64,000 nucleotides of DNA from MED-G105 sp039025235 (GTDB lineage Bacteria > Pseudomonadota > Alphaproteobacteria > Caulobacterales > Parvularculaceae), in assembly GCA_039025235.1 (NCBI GenBank), contig JBCCOS010000015.1, positions 32,347-96,346 of the forward strand, written 5' to 3'. Positions within the stretch are counted from its first letter, which is position 1, and the number at the start of each line of letters is the position of its first letter. Position numbers and translations under genes: made by a program. Positions 52,132-59,745 of this stretch are shown here, in pieces. The notes beneath the pieces were generated by a model. The model was not told the origin of the DNA, ran no database searches, and saw only the letters and a program-made list of their open reading frames with translations.

Positions 52132-52569
52132 ATGACGCTGCTGATTCACGCGAGCCAACCTAAACCGCCCCTCGTCATTTCAGTGTCGATCAAAACGCTT
52201 CTCGAAGAGCACATGGTGACCACTATTGGTCAAAATATTTCGCAAAGCGAAGCTGAAATCAGGACCAGTGAATATGTCGCCTCAATTGAGAGCGCGATCG
52301 CTGATTTGACATCAGATGAAAGCGTCATCGTCGTGGCGAGCGAAGCGGTTCTTGGACCAAACGTTCCCGACTTTACAGGTGACGTCCGCCTTATGGCGCG
52401 AGAGCGAGCTGAAGCGTTGGCTGCTCGGCGCGGCGCGAGCTTGCCCGCCTTGGGCGACCAATCCGGAATGACGCAAATGCTCGACCGCATGGCTGCGGAT
52501 ACCGCGGATCTTCGACAGCAGCTTATCGCAATTGATCAAAACGCTTCTGCCCAAGGAGAGGCACAATGA
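52132..52569 (+). pseudogene. trbI: F-type conjugation protein TrbI, 5' truncated by IS
   Basis: Residues VISVSIKTLLEEHMVTTIG and the later VIVVASEAVLGPNVPDFTGDV match F-type TrbI, an inner-membrane protein of the transfer apparatus affecting pilus outgrowth. The usual N-terminal membrane helix is reduced to a few residues (MTLLIHAS), because the frame begins at the IS end (open from 52117). ATG 52132 is the first ATG but lacks a ribosome site. The stop codon overlaps the next gene, so the operon structure downstream is intact. Confidence 0.7.
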
Positions 52570-53081
52570 CGGCGACGAGCTTAGAGCCGCGGGCGTCGCT
52601 CAATCGCGGATGGCGCAGAGTCCTTTTCCTAGGATTATTGTTCGCGGTGCTGACATTCATTGGTTTTGCGATGAGATGGGAACGCTCTTGGTACGTTACG
52701 ATCAATTGGACACAGAGCCTTAGCCATTGGGCATTCATCGTCGACAAAAATGCAGAGCCCGTTATTGGCGACTATGTCGACTTCTATCCGCCCGAAAACC
52801 CATACTATCAGAACATCAATTTCGTAAAATTGATCGTCGCGGGTCCCGGAGATGAGGTCGTTTGCAGAGGGCGCGCTTTCCTCGTCGATGGCGCGGTCGT
52901 CGCGATAGCGAAAACGCATTCGCAGGCGGGCGACCCATTGGTCCAGGGCCCGTGCGGCACAGTCCCGGCAGGGCATTACTTCGTCATCGCGCCGCACAAG
53001 GACAGCTTTGACTCAAGATACAAGGAGATAGGCCATGTGGCGCAGACCCGTGTTCGCGGTGTTGCTCGCCCTATTTTGTGA
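52566..53081 (+). CDS. S26 signal peptidase of the TraF/TrhF type
   Basis: A 171-residue protease with an N-terminal membrane helix (residues 19-36). The catalytic Ser51 lies in NWTQSLSHW and the Lys88 in FVKLIVAGPGDEVVC. The C-terminal DSFDSRY box of the family is present. In conjugation systems such peptidases mature the pilin. The start overlaps trbI and the end overlaps traW by 47 bases. Confidence 0.85.
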   Translation: MTATSLEPRASLNRGWRRVLFLGLLFAVLTFIGFAMRWERSWYVTINWTQSLSHWAFIVDKNAEPVIGDYVDFYPPENPYYQNINFVKLIVAGPGDEVVCRGRAFLVDGAVVAIAKTHSQAGDPLVQGPCGTVPAGHYFVIAPHKDSFDSRYKEIGHVAQTRVRGVARPIL

Positions 53082-53655
53082 GGCAGCCCGCGCAGAAGAT
53101 CTTGGCGTTCGCGGTGAGGTTTTCCCCGTCGCAGAACCGGATCTGTTCTCCGAAATCCAGGCAAGGTTCAATCGCCTTGAAGCAGCGGGAGAAGTCGACC
53201 GGATCAATCAGCGTTTACGAGATCGTGCGATCGCGACGGCAGAGCGACCACCGCGCGTAGAAGGCATCGACCGAACCACCGATCCGAGAAGCTTCCATTT
53301 TGATCCCACGGTCGTTGTTCAGGAAAACATTGTGACGCCGGATGGCCGTATCATCGCGAGTGCAGGCGATACTTTCAATCCGCTCGATTACACTCCGATG
53401 CAGCAGCGCTTGGTCTTTTTCGACGGCGACGATCTCGAACAGGTTGAATGGGCTCGCGCCGAAATCGCCGGAACAGATGCTCAAGTTCAACCCATCTTGA
53501 TCGGAGGCCCCGTTTTGGAACTGACCAGAAATTGGCGTCGTCAAGTATTCTTCGACCAGGGCGGTAAAATCACAGAGCGGTTCGGGATTTCTCAAGTTCC
53601 GGCACGCGTCATACGCGACGGAAACCGCCTTTTGGTCGAGGAGGTTCAACCATGA
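53035..53655 (+). CDS. traW: F-type conjugation protein TraW
   Basis: A 206-residue periplasmic protein needed for pilus assembly. It has a signal peptide (residues 1-20, cleavage near ARAED), the segment DLGVRGEVFPVAEPDLFSEI and the C-terminal QVFFDQGGKITERFGISQVPARV, both typical of TraW. The ribosome site AGGAGATAGGCC lies within the peptidase gene. Start and stop overlap with neighbours, indicating coupling. Confidence 0.92.
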   Translation: MWRRPVFAVLLALFCEAARAEDLGVRGEVFPVAEPDLFSEIQARFNRLEAAGEVDRINQRLRDRAIATAERPPRVEGIDRTTDPRSFHFDPTVVVQENIVTPDGRIIASAGDTFNPLDYTPMQQRLVFFDGDDLEQVEWARAEIAGTDAQVQPILIGGPVLELTRNWRRQVFFDQGGKITERFGISQVPARVIRDGNRLLVEEVQP

Positions 53656-54656
53656 TCCGGCGTATCCTGATTTCATTTATCGTCTGTGTCTCTATGGCCG
53701 TCATGCCAGCCCGCGCCCAGTCGCCGCAATGCGGTGGAACCTTCGTCAATCCAATTACGGATATTTGCTGGTCCTGCCTGTTTCCCATATCCCTTGGCGC
53801 CGTCCCAATTTGGCCGTCAGGGCGACCGGATACTTCTAATCCGGCAAGTCCCATTTGCCTCTGTCCAATCTCGTTTCCACCCTTTGTGAGGCCCGGTCTC
53901 TCGGTCGGCTATTGGGAACCTGTCAGACTCATGGACGTCACCAAGAAGCCTTACTGCTTCACAAATCTTGGGGGGCTATCCATCGACCTTGGGTTAGGGA
54001 TTGGATCAAAGACGGTTTCGAACTCGGACAATGATGATGATACCGGGTCATGGCACGTCCACTATTACATGTATCCGCTAATCTACTGGTTAGAATTACT
54101 GACCGACTTTGGCTGTATGCAGATTGCCGATTTTGATCTGCTTTATTTGACCGAGATCGATCCTCTCTGGTCGAATGATGAGCTGACTTTCATCCTCAAC
54201 CCCGAAGTTGTTGTATTCGCCAATCCGATCGCGCAGGCAGCATGTGCCGCCGACTGCGTCGCTGCGTCCGCACACTTACCCGTGAATGAACTCTTTTGGT
54301 GCGCAGGTTGTCATGGCTCAATGTATCCCATGGATGGCAACATCCCAGCTGAATACGGTCATGTGCAAGGCGCCTCGCTCGCCGCTGAGCGCTTCTTGTT
54401 CAAATTACATCGACAGCTAATCGCCTGGCAACATTCAGGCAGCGGATATGTCTGCCAGAACGGACCAAATCCACTGATCAAGAAGTCTGAATACCGACTT
54501 CAATTGGTTAATCCGGTTCCCAATGTCCGTGGCCGTTGGGCGTGTCCAACGATTGGCGCTTCCAACGTTCTTTACGAGATCGGAAAGACGATCCCGGTCA
54601 TCGGAGAGGATTACGGGTTTCTCGTTTGGAAGAAGGAGAATTGCTGTGTCTTCTAG
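53652..54656 (+). CDS. traU: F-type conjugation protein TraU
   Basis: A 334-residue exported protein required for DNA transfer. It starts with a signal peptide and shows the family opening CGGTFVNPITDICWSCLFPI. Many cysteines (for example CAADCVAAS and CAGCHGSMYPM) probably form disulfides with help of the TraF thiol protein. Signature GDWHVHYY-type regions appear as SWHVHYYMYPLIYWLE. It overlaps traW by ATGA. Confidence 0.93.
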   Translation: MIRRILISFIVCVSMAVMPARAQSPQCGGTFVNPITDICWSCLFPISLGAVPIWPSGRPDTSNPASPICLCPISFPPFVRPGLSVGYWEPVRLMDVTKKPYCFTNLGGLSIDLGLGIGSKTVSNSDNDDDTGSWHVHYYMYPLIYWLELLTDFGCMQIADFDLLYLTEIDPLWSNDELTFILNPEVVVFANPIAQAACAADCVAASAHLPVNELFWCAGCHGSMYPMDGNIPAEYGHVQGASLAAERFLFKLHRQLIAWQHSGSGYVCQNGPNPLIKKSEYRLQLVNPVPNVRGRWACPTIGASNVLYEIGKTIPVIGEDYGFLVWKKENCCVF

Positions 54657-55419
54657 GAATCGCCGTTCTCTTCTCAGAATTGGCGGCATCATCACCGGAG
54701 CATCAGCTGTGTTGATTGCCAATGCTCAAGAAGCCCCACCCATCGACCAGGAGAAAATTGACCAGGCGATTGAAGACATCAGCCCTGACGTCTCAGCCTT
54801 TGCAGCCGAAGTTGCAGCACGTGCAGAAGCGTATTCTGAAGAAGCACGCACGCTAACCGATGGCGTGATGTCACGTCTTGGACGAGATGCGGACGTCGGT
54901 GATACCGAGATTGATGCCGTACTGGCGCTCGCACCGCAAATCTCTGAGGCCAGAGACGCCGCCGCCACTGCGAGCGTAGGGATCATGGTGTTCGCATCCT
55001 TTTCCATGGATAGCCAGGCGCTTCGGAGCCTCGTCGTCGACGCTCACCATGCTGGTGTCCCAGTGATGCTTCGTGGTTTCTCTGAGGGCAGTCTCGCGAT
55101 GACTGCTCGACGTATGAGAGACTTGCTTGGTGAAATAGAAAGCGAAGAAGGACTACATGCCGAATTCCTTGGTGGTGTTGTCATCGATCCGCGTGCATAT
55201 CGAATATTCAACATCACAGACGTCCCGACATTTATAGCCCTGAATGGACCATTGCCGGATTGCGACGGACTTGATTGTTCAGCGCCGCCGCCGCCGCACG
55301 ACAGGCTTGCAGGCAACATGTCCCTCAATGCTGCGTTGAGTGCGCTCGCCTCAGAGGGGTCAGAAGCCCCGCTTCAAGCGCGCGCTGCGCTGACAAAGCT
55401 GGAGGCGCGCTATGATTGA
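54646..55419 (+). CDS. trbC: F-type conjugation protein TrbC
   Basis: A 257-residue periplasmic protein that works with TraW and TraU in pilus assembly. It has a Tat-like or ordinary signal at the N-terminus (RNRRSLLRIGGIITGASAV) and the TrbC core VFASFSMDSQALRSLV, VPVMLRGFSEGSL and VVIDPRAYRIFNITDVPTFIAL. The start is GTG at 54646, with AAGGAG seven bases upstream inside the end of traU. Confidence 0.9.
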   Translation: MSSRNRRSLLRIGGIITGASAVLIANAQEAPPIDQEKIDQAIEDISPDVSAFAAEVAARAEAYSEEARTLTDGVMSRLGRDADVGDTEIDAVLALAPQISEARDAAATASVGIMVFASFSMDSQALRSLVVDAHHAGVPVMLRGFSEGSLAMTARRMRDLLGEIESEEGLHAEFLGGVVIDPRAYRIFNITDVPTFIALNGPLPDCDGLDCSAPPPPHDRLAGNMSLNAALSALASEGSEAPLQARAALTKLEARYD

Positions 55420-57223
55420 AAAGCTAACATGTCTAGAAGGTATATGCTGCGCGTTTGCTTTTCTCGTCGGACTGACGGTCTGGTTCAACGCTTTTCCGAA
55501 ATGGCCCGCCATTGCGGGTATGGCCAAAGCGCTGATGGGGGGCGCGCTATTCGCTTTCATATTGGTGGTGCCCATTCAGGCGCAAGCTCAAATGACGCGA
55601 GATGACGCCGAACAAGAGGCCAAAGACCTCGCAGCTGGTTTGGAAACTCAGGTTCAAGATGGAGCGAACCAAACGGTCGACGCTACGACCGTCCCGTCAT
55701 TTGTCACTGATCGTCCCTCTGAGACGAGTTATTACGGCAATTCACATAATCTAGATACCGCCGGCCATGCCGCAATTAGCGGCAATGAGGCGGCAAGTCT
55801 CGTTGACTCTTCGATCACGTCGAGACCGATTGTAACACAGGCTGAACTCGACACATGGACCAGCAATGGTCTGGCGATCGAAGCAAACGCGCAATCAATC
55901 GTCGTTGAGTATACCGGCGCATACGGTGACTGCACCACCAGTGTTTCCAGCGGCACGACTGATACGACCTTTACCTATTCATGTGATGAAGGTGAAACGC
56001 TGATCGAATATCCCGCCAGCTGCCACGTGCCGCTCAATATCAGTTTTTCCACAAACTATGTGTATCAGTTCTCAAACAACTGGTCCGACGATGCGTGTTT
56101 TTGGGAGCCAGGCCTAGAAGAGTTTATCATTCGTGGTCATGGCGGCTGCACGATAACTCAAACCAACTCGGCCAATTGCGGACAATCTGCTACGATCTGT
56201 GGTGCAGATTGCGATGATCAGAACTTTGAGGCTGTATGCACGTCGCCAGTCCCCAATCTAGCCCACGTGCGTACTCAGCCCGGACCAATCAGTGAGTCTT
56301 GGGACACATCCGGTTGTGACGTACGTGAAACAGATCCGACCTGCACATTCTTGGGCGAGGTGTGCATCGAGCCCGCTGAGACCAGAATCATAAATGGTCA
56401 GCCTGTAACGCGCGATTGTTGGCGTACGCAGCGAAATTATCAGTGCGCTTCTCTCGGTGGATCCTCGAATGATTGCAGCCCACCAGCCGGTTGCACGCTC
56501 GCCAGCTCAGAATGCCTTTCCTATGACGATGCCACTGGTGCTTGTCGAACAACGGAGCACACATATTCGTGCACGGTGGCAGGGACGCCGGGTGGCGCCG
56601 TCGGTTACTGCGATCAGGATGTCTATTGCATAGCCGGTGACTGCAACACGATCGTTCGGGAGCAGAATGACGAGTTCCATCAGGCTGTTTCCGCGCTCTC
56701 AATGCTCGGCCAGCTGCAAAATGACGTCAATGACGCCACGCTTGAGATTTTTCCGGGTGAACATCTTCAGTGTTCAAAAGCTGTCGCCGGTCTGAAGAAT
56801 TGCTGTTCCGATGACGGGGTTCTTTTGTCACTCGGATTTTCTTGTTCACCGCAGGAAGAATCGCTTGCGCTCAGAAAAGGCGAAGGCCAGTGCCATTATG
56901 TTGGGACATATTGTTCGAAAAAGACTTTTTTTGGCATCTGCCTGACCAAGCGGCGTTCCTATTGCTGCTTTAACAATAAACTTGCCCGCATCATCCACGA
57001 GCAAGGCCGACCACAGATCAGCTTTGACTGGGGCGATCGAAAAAATCCTGACTGCTCAGGCTTTACCGTTGTGCAGTTCCAGGCGCTCGATCTTTCAACT
57101 GTCGATTTTTCCGAATTCTACGACGAGGTCCTCGCGACCTTTTCCGGACCCGACACCAATGCGGCGACAGCTGCTATCACGACAAGGATAATCAATGCGT
57201 ATCAGTGCCCGCCAAATTGCTAG
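55412..57223 (+). CDS. traN: F-type conjugation protein TraN (mating-pair stabilisation)
   Basis: A 603-residue, very cysteine-rich protein expected in the outer membrane, where TraN contacts the recipient cell. The hydrophobic N-terminal part spans two segments (residues 11-26 and 41-58). The later part holds repeated cysteine patterns such as CSKAVAGLKNCCSDDGVLLSLGF and CSPQEESLALRK, ending in the conserved GRPQISFDWGDRKNPDCSGF. GGAGG is four bases before the ATG, which overlaps trbC. Confidence 0.92.
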   Translation: MIEKLTCLEGICCAFAFLVGLTVWFNAFPKWPAIAGMAKALMGGALFAFILVVPIQAQAQMTRDDAEQEAKDLAAGLETQVQDGANQTVDATTVPSFVTDRPSETSYYGNSHNLDTAGHAAISGNEAASLVDSSITSRPIVTQAELDTWTSNGLAIEANAQSIVVEYTGAYGDCTTSVSSGTTDTTFTYSCDEGETLIEYPASCHVPLNISFSTNYVYQFSNNWSDDACFWEPGLEEFIIRGHGGCTITQTNSANCGQSATICGADCDDQNFEAVCTSPVPNLAHVRTQPGPISESWDTSGCDVRETDPTCTFLGEVCIEPAETRIINGQPVTRDCWRTQRNYQCASLGGSSNDCSPPAGCTLASSECLSYDDATGACRTTEHTYSCTVAGTPGGAVGYCDQDVYCIAGDCNTIVREQNDEFHQAVSALSMLGQLQNDVNDATLEIFPGEHLQCSKAVAGLKNCCSDDGVLLSLGFSCSPQEESLALRKGEGQCHYVGTYCSKKTFFGICLTKRRSYCCFNNKLARIIHEQGRPQISFDWGDRKNPDCSGFTVVQFQALDLSTVDFSEFYDEVLATFSGPDTNAATAAITTRIINAYQCPPNC

Positions 57224-58010
57224 CGGGCTGATCGCCTGCGCCGCTTTCATCAACACCCCTCTTATGGCGAGCAGCCAGGAGCGCGACCCTGATCCGTTCT
57301 ATTGCGGCGAACGAGACCTTGGCAGGTACTTCTATTGTGATCGGCACAGGCAGCAAGCCGAACCCGATGAGCCTACGGTCGTTGAAATTATTGCGGCTCC
57401 GCCAACAGCAATAGAAGAGATGTCCGAAATTCAGGACACGCTAAAAGAACTTCGCACCGAAGCTGTTTTACGTCCCACCGCTGACAATGTCCGAGCCTAC
57501 ATTGTTTATCAGCGCCAACAGCTTGATCGGGCCAGCGCATTCTCCGACTCATGGCGGCGCCTTCTATGGACGGAACCATCACTCGATTACACCCTTCAGC
57601 GTCCAGTTTCTCAGCTCGGAAAACGCCAATGGCTCGATGAGCGCCGCGAGGATCGCGGCTTCGTTCTCGCCAATCTTGGCGAACGTTATGGGCTCTTCTA
57701 TTTTTTCGCTGCGTCATGCTCGGCGTGCACCGAATTCTCACCTATTTTGCGCGCATTCGCCGACCGTCACGACATTCCCGTCAAAGCCGTCAGCGTTGAT
57801 GGTGGCCCGTCACCGTATTTCCCTGAAGCGGTTGGTGACTCCGGACAAATGGCGGCGCTTGGCCTTTCGGGCGCTCCGACTCCAGCCGTGGCGCTTTACG
57901 ACAGTCACGCCAACAAAGTCATCCCAATCGGCTTTGGTATCGTTTCTCAATCCGAACTCGAAGATCGAATTTTTGTGCTGACACAGACGCAGCCGGGAGA
58001 GGACTATTGA
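57195..58010 (+). CDS. traF: Conjugative pilus assembly protein TraF (thioredoxin fold)
   Basis: A 271-residue periplasmic protein with a signal peptide (residues 1-26). The C-terminal half is a thioredoxin-like domain with a complete CxxC site, C175-S-A-C178, and FGIVSQSELEDRIF near the end. It probably forms or rearranges disulfides in TraU, TraN and TraH. The TraF of plasmid F lacks such a CxxC; here it may also take over the TrbB role. It overlaps traN by 29 bases. Confidence 0.9.
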   Translation: MRISARQIASGLIACAAFINTPLMASSQERDPDPFYCGERDLGRYFYCDRHRQQAEPDEPTVVEIIAAPPTAIEEMSEIQDTLKELRTEAVLRPTADNVRAYIVYQRQQLDRASAFSDSWRRLLWTEPSLDYTLQRPVSQLGKRQWLDERREDRGFVLANLGERYGLFYFFAASCSACTEFSPILRAFADRHDIPVKAVSVDGGPSPYFPEAVGDSGQMAALGLSGAPTPAVALYDSHANKVIPIGFGIVSQSELEDRIFVLTQTQPGEDY

Positions 58011-58321
58011 TGTGCTATCGCCCCATGCCGCCTGACATCGAAACAGTGACTGAGGCGTGGCTTCAGTCCCGCGGTGTGAAACTGGTCCCGATCAGCCCAG
58101 GAGAGCAGCGCGCAGCTCAACAACGCCTTTCGCGCTTTGGGGACCCGGCCAAGCGAAAGGCCCTTCGCATGGTTGCGCTTTGGTCCCTCGCGCCCATCGC
58201 CATGGCCATCAAACCCCGTCTATCCGTCAAAGACATGGCCGATTTCATTGGGGCGGAAGGGTACGCCCTGGAAGACCACGAAGGAGAACGCACGCTCGTT
58301 CCAGAGGAGATTTGCTCATGA
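58010..58321 (+). CDS. Unknown small protein between traF and traH
   Basis: A 103-residue protein that I do not recognise. The start overlaps the traF stop (TGATG) and the stop overlaps traH (ATGA), so it is a genuine operon member. It has a short hydrophobic segment (ALWSLAPIAMAI, residues 61-72) and a charged N-terminus (EQRAAQQRLSRFGDPAKRKAL), with no signal peptide. A membrane-associated accessory factor of the transfer machine is a guess from position. Confidence 0.7.
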   Translation: MCYRPMPPDIETVTEAWLQSRGVKLVPISPGEQRAAQQRLSRFGDPAKRKALRMVALWSLAPIAMAIKPRLSVKDMADFIGAEGYALEDHEGERTLVPEEICS

Positions 58322-59733
58322 AACTTAACATAAGACTGTTGATCAATTGTCTGACGGCTGGCGCGTTCGCCATCGCGCCGATCGCTGCCCATGCCGACGT
58401 CAATTCGAAGATGAATGATTTTTGGGATGAGATCGGCGTTGCAGCCAATGTCACTGGTCCTAGCTCATTTGAAGGTCAGCGCGCGGGATACTACACGCTC
58501 GGAAATGTCTATATTCGCACGCCCCAAGAAACCCTCAATCCGGTCAACATCCAAATGCCTGGATACCGCGCCGGTTGCGGCGGCATTGATATGTATGCGG
58601 GCGGTTTCTCCTATGTAAACTCCGATCAGCTCGTCGCTTTCATGAAAGCGGTCGCGAACAATGCCGCGTCGTTCGCGTTCCAAGTCGCGCTTGAAACGAT
58701 TTCGCCGGTGATCGCAGAAAAAGTGAGCGAGCTTCAATCAATCGCTCAACGGATCAATCAGTTCTCAGCGAGTTCGTGTGAAGCCGGCCAACTCGCTGTA
58801 GCGGCCGTCTGGCCTCAATCCGATCAGGCCAGCCGTGTTATATGCGAGGCCTCGGCGGCGCGACGCGGACTCTACCCAGATTGGGTGGCAGCCCGTCATG
58901 GATGCGGCTCCGAAGGCGATCGCTCATCAGTGCTGGGCGGCGCCAGCACCGAAGAGAAAGCGCAGCTTCCACAGAACGTGAACATCGCTTGGGACGCGCT
59001 GAAACGACACCCGGTCATCAATACCGACCGACAATTCATGCAGTTCCTGATGACGTTATCGGGCACAGAGATTTTGCGCGCAGGCGCCGATGACGATGCT
59101 CAGCAGACTTATGAATTCCTGCCGTCCCGGATGCTGGATGCCGGCGTTATCTCAGCATTTCTCGATGGTGGACAGATCGAGATTTACCAGTGCGACTCCG
59201 ATCCAGAAGATCGCTGTCTCAACCCAACCACCGGAACGACGGTGACGATTGCCGCGGCAGATGGGTTACGCGCACGTGTGCAAGCCATGCTTGCCAGCAT
59301 TACAAATAAAGTACGCACTCGCACGCCGCTAACTGCCGCCGAGCAGCAGTTTCTTAATCTGCCCAGTCTTCCCGTCTACAAGATGATTAATGTGCATTCC
59401 GCCTATGAAGGTGTCTTCGCTGATCAGACTATCCAATCATATGCAGAAATCGTCGCTATTGATCTTCTGTATCAACTGTTTGAAGATTTCGCTGAAACCT
59501 TGGAAGATGCGTCGTCAACGGCAACATCGGGCGCACGAGACTCTGTTCTTGCGTGGAAGGACCAGCTCGCCACGCAGCGTCAATTCCTGATCGACTATCA
59601 GATCGAAAACAATGCGCGTGTCGAGGTGGTTGAACAAATCATCTCAAAAACCCAAGCCATCGAACGCCAACTTGCTGGACGTTTGTCGAGAGATCTCGCT
59701 GACGCTTTCGAGTTCAGCCAAGCCACTTTCTAG
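58318..59733 (+). CDS. traH: F-type conjugation protein TraH
   Basis: A 471-residue periplasmic protein needed for pilus assembly. It has a signal peptide (cleavage near AHADV), the family segment GQRAGYYTLGNVYIRTP and GYRAGCGGIDMYAGGFSYVN, and a C-terminal coiled-coil-like helix (QLATQRQFLIDYQIENNARVE). ATG 58318 with AGAGGAG upstream is chosen; the frame is open 87 codons further up, but that part overlaps the previous gene. Confidence 0.93.
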   Translation: MKLNIRLLINCLTAGAFAIAPIAAHADVNSKMNDFWDEIGVAANVTGPSSFEGQRAGYYTLGNVYIRTPQETLNPVNIQMPGYRAGCGGIDMYAGGFSYVNSDQLVAFMKAVANNAASFAFQVALETISPVIAEKVSELQSIAQRINQFSASSCEAGQLAVAAVWPQSDQASRVICEASAARRGLYPDWVAARHGCGSEGDRSSVLGGASTEEKAQLPQNVNIAWDALKRHPVINTDRQFMQFLMTLSGTEILRAGADDDAQQTYEFLPSRMLDAGVISAFLDGGQIEIYQCDSDPEDRCLNPTTGTTVTIAAADGLRARVQAMLASITNKVRTRTPLTAAEQQFLNLPSLPVYKMINVHSAYEGVFADQTIQSYAEIVAIDLLYQLFEDFAETLEDASSTATSGARDSVLAWKDQLATQRQFLIDYQIENNARVEVVEQIISKTQAIERQLAGRLSRDLADAFEFSQATF

Positions 59734-59745
59734 GAGGGCGCCCCG

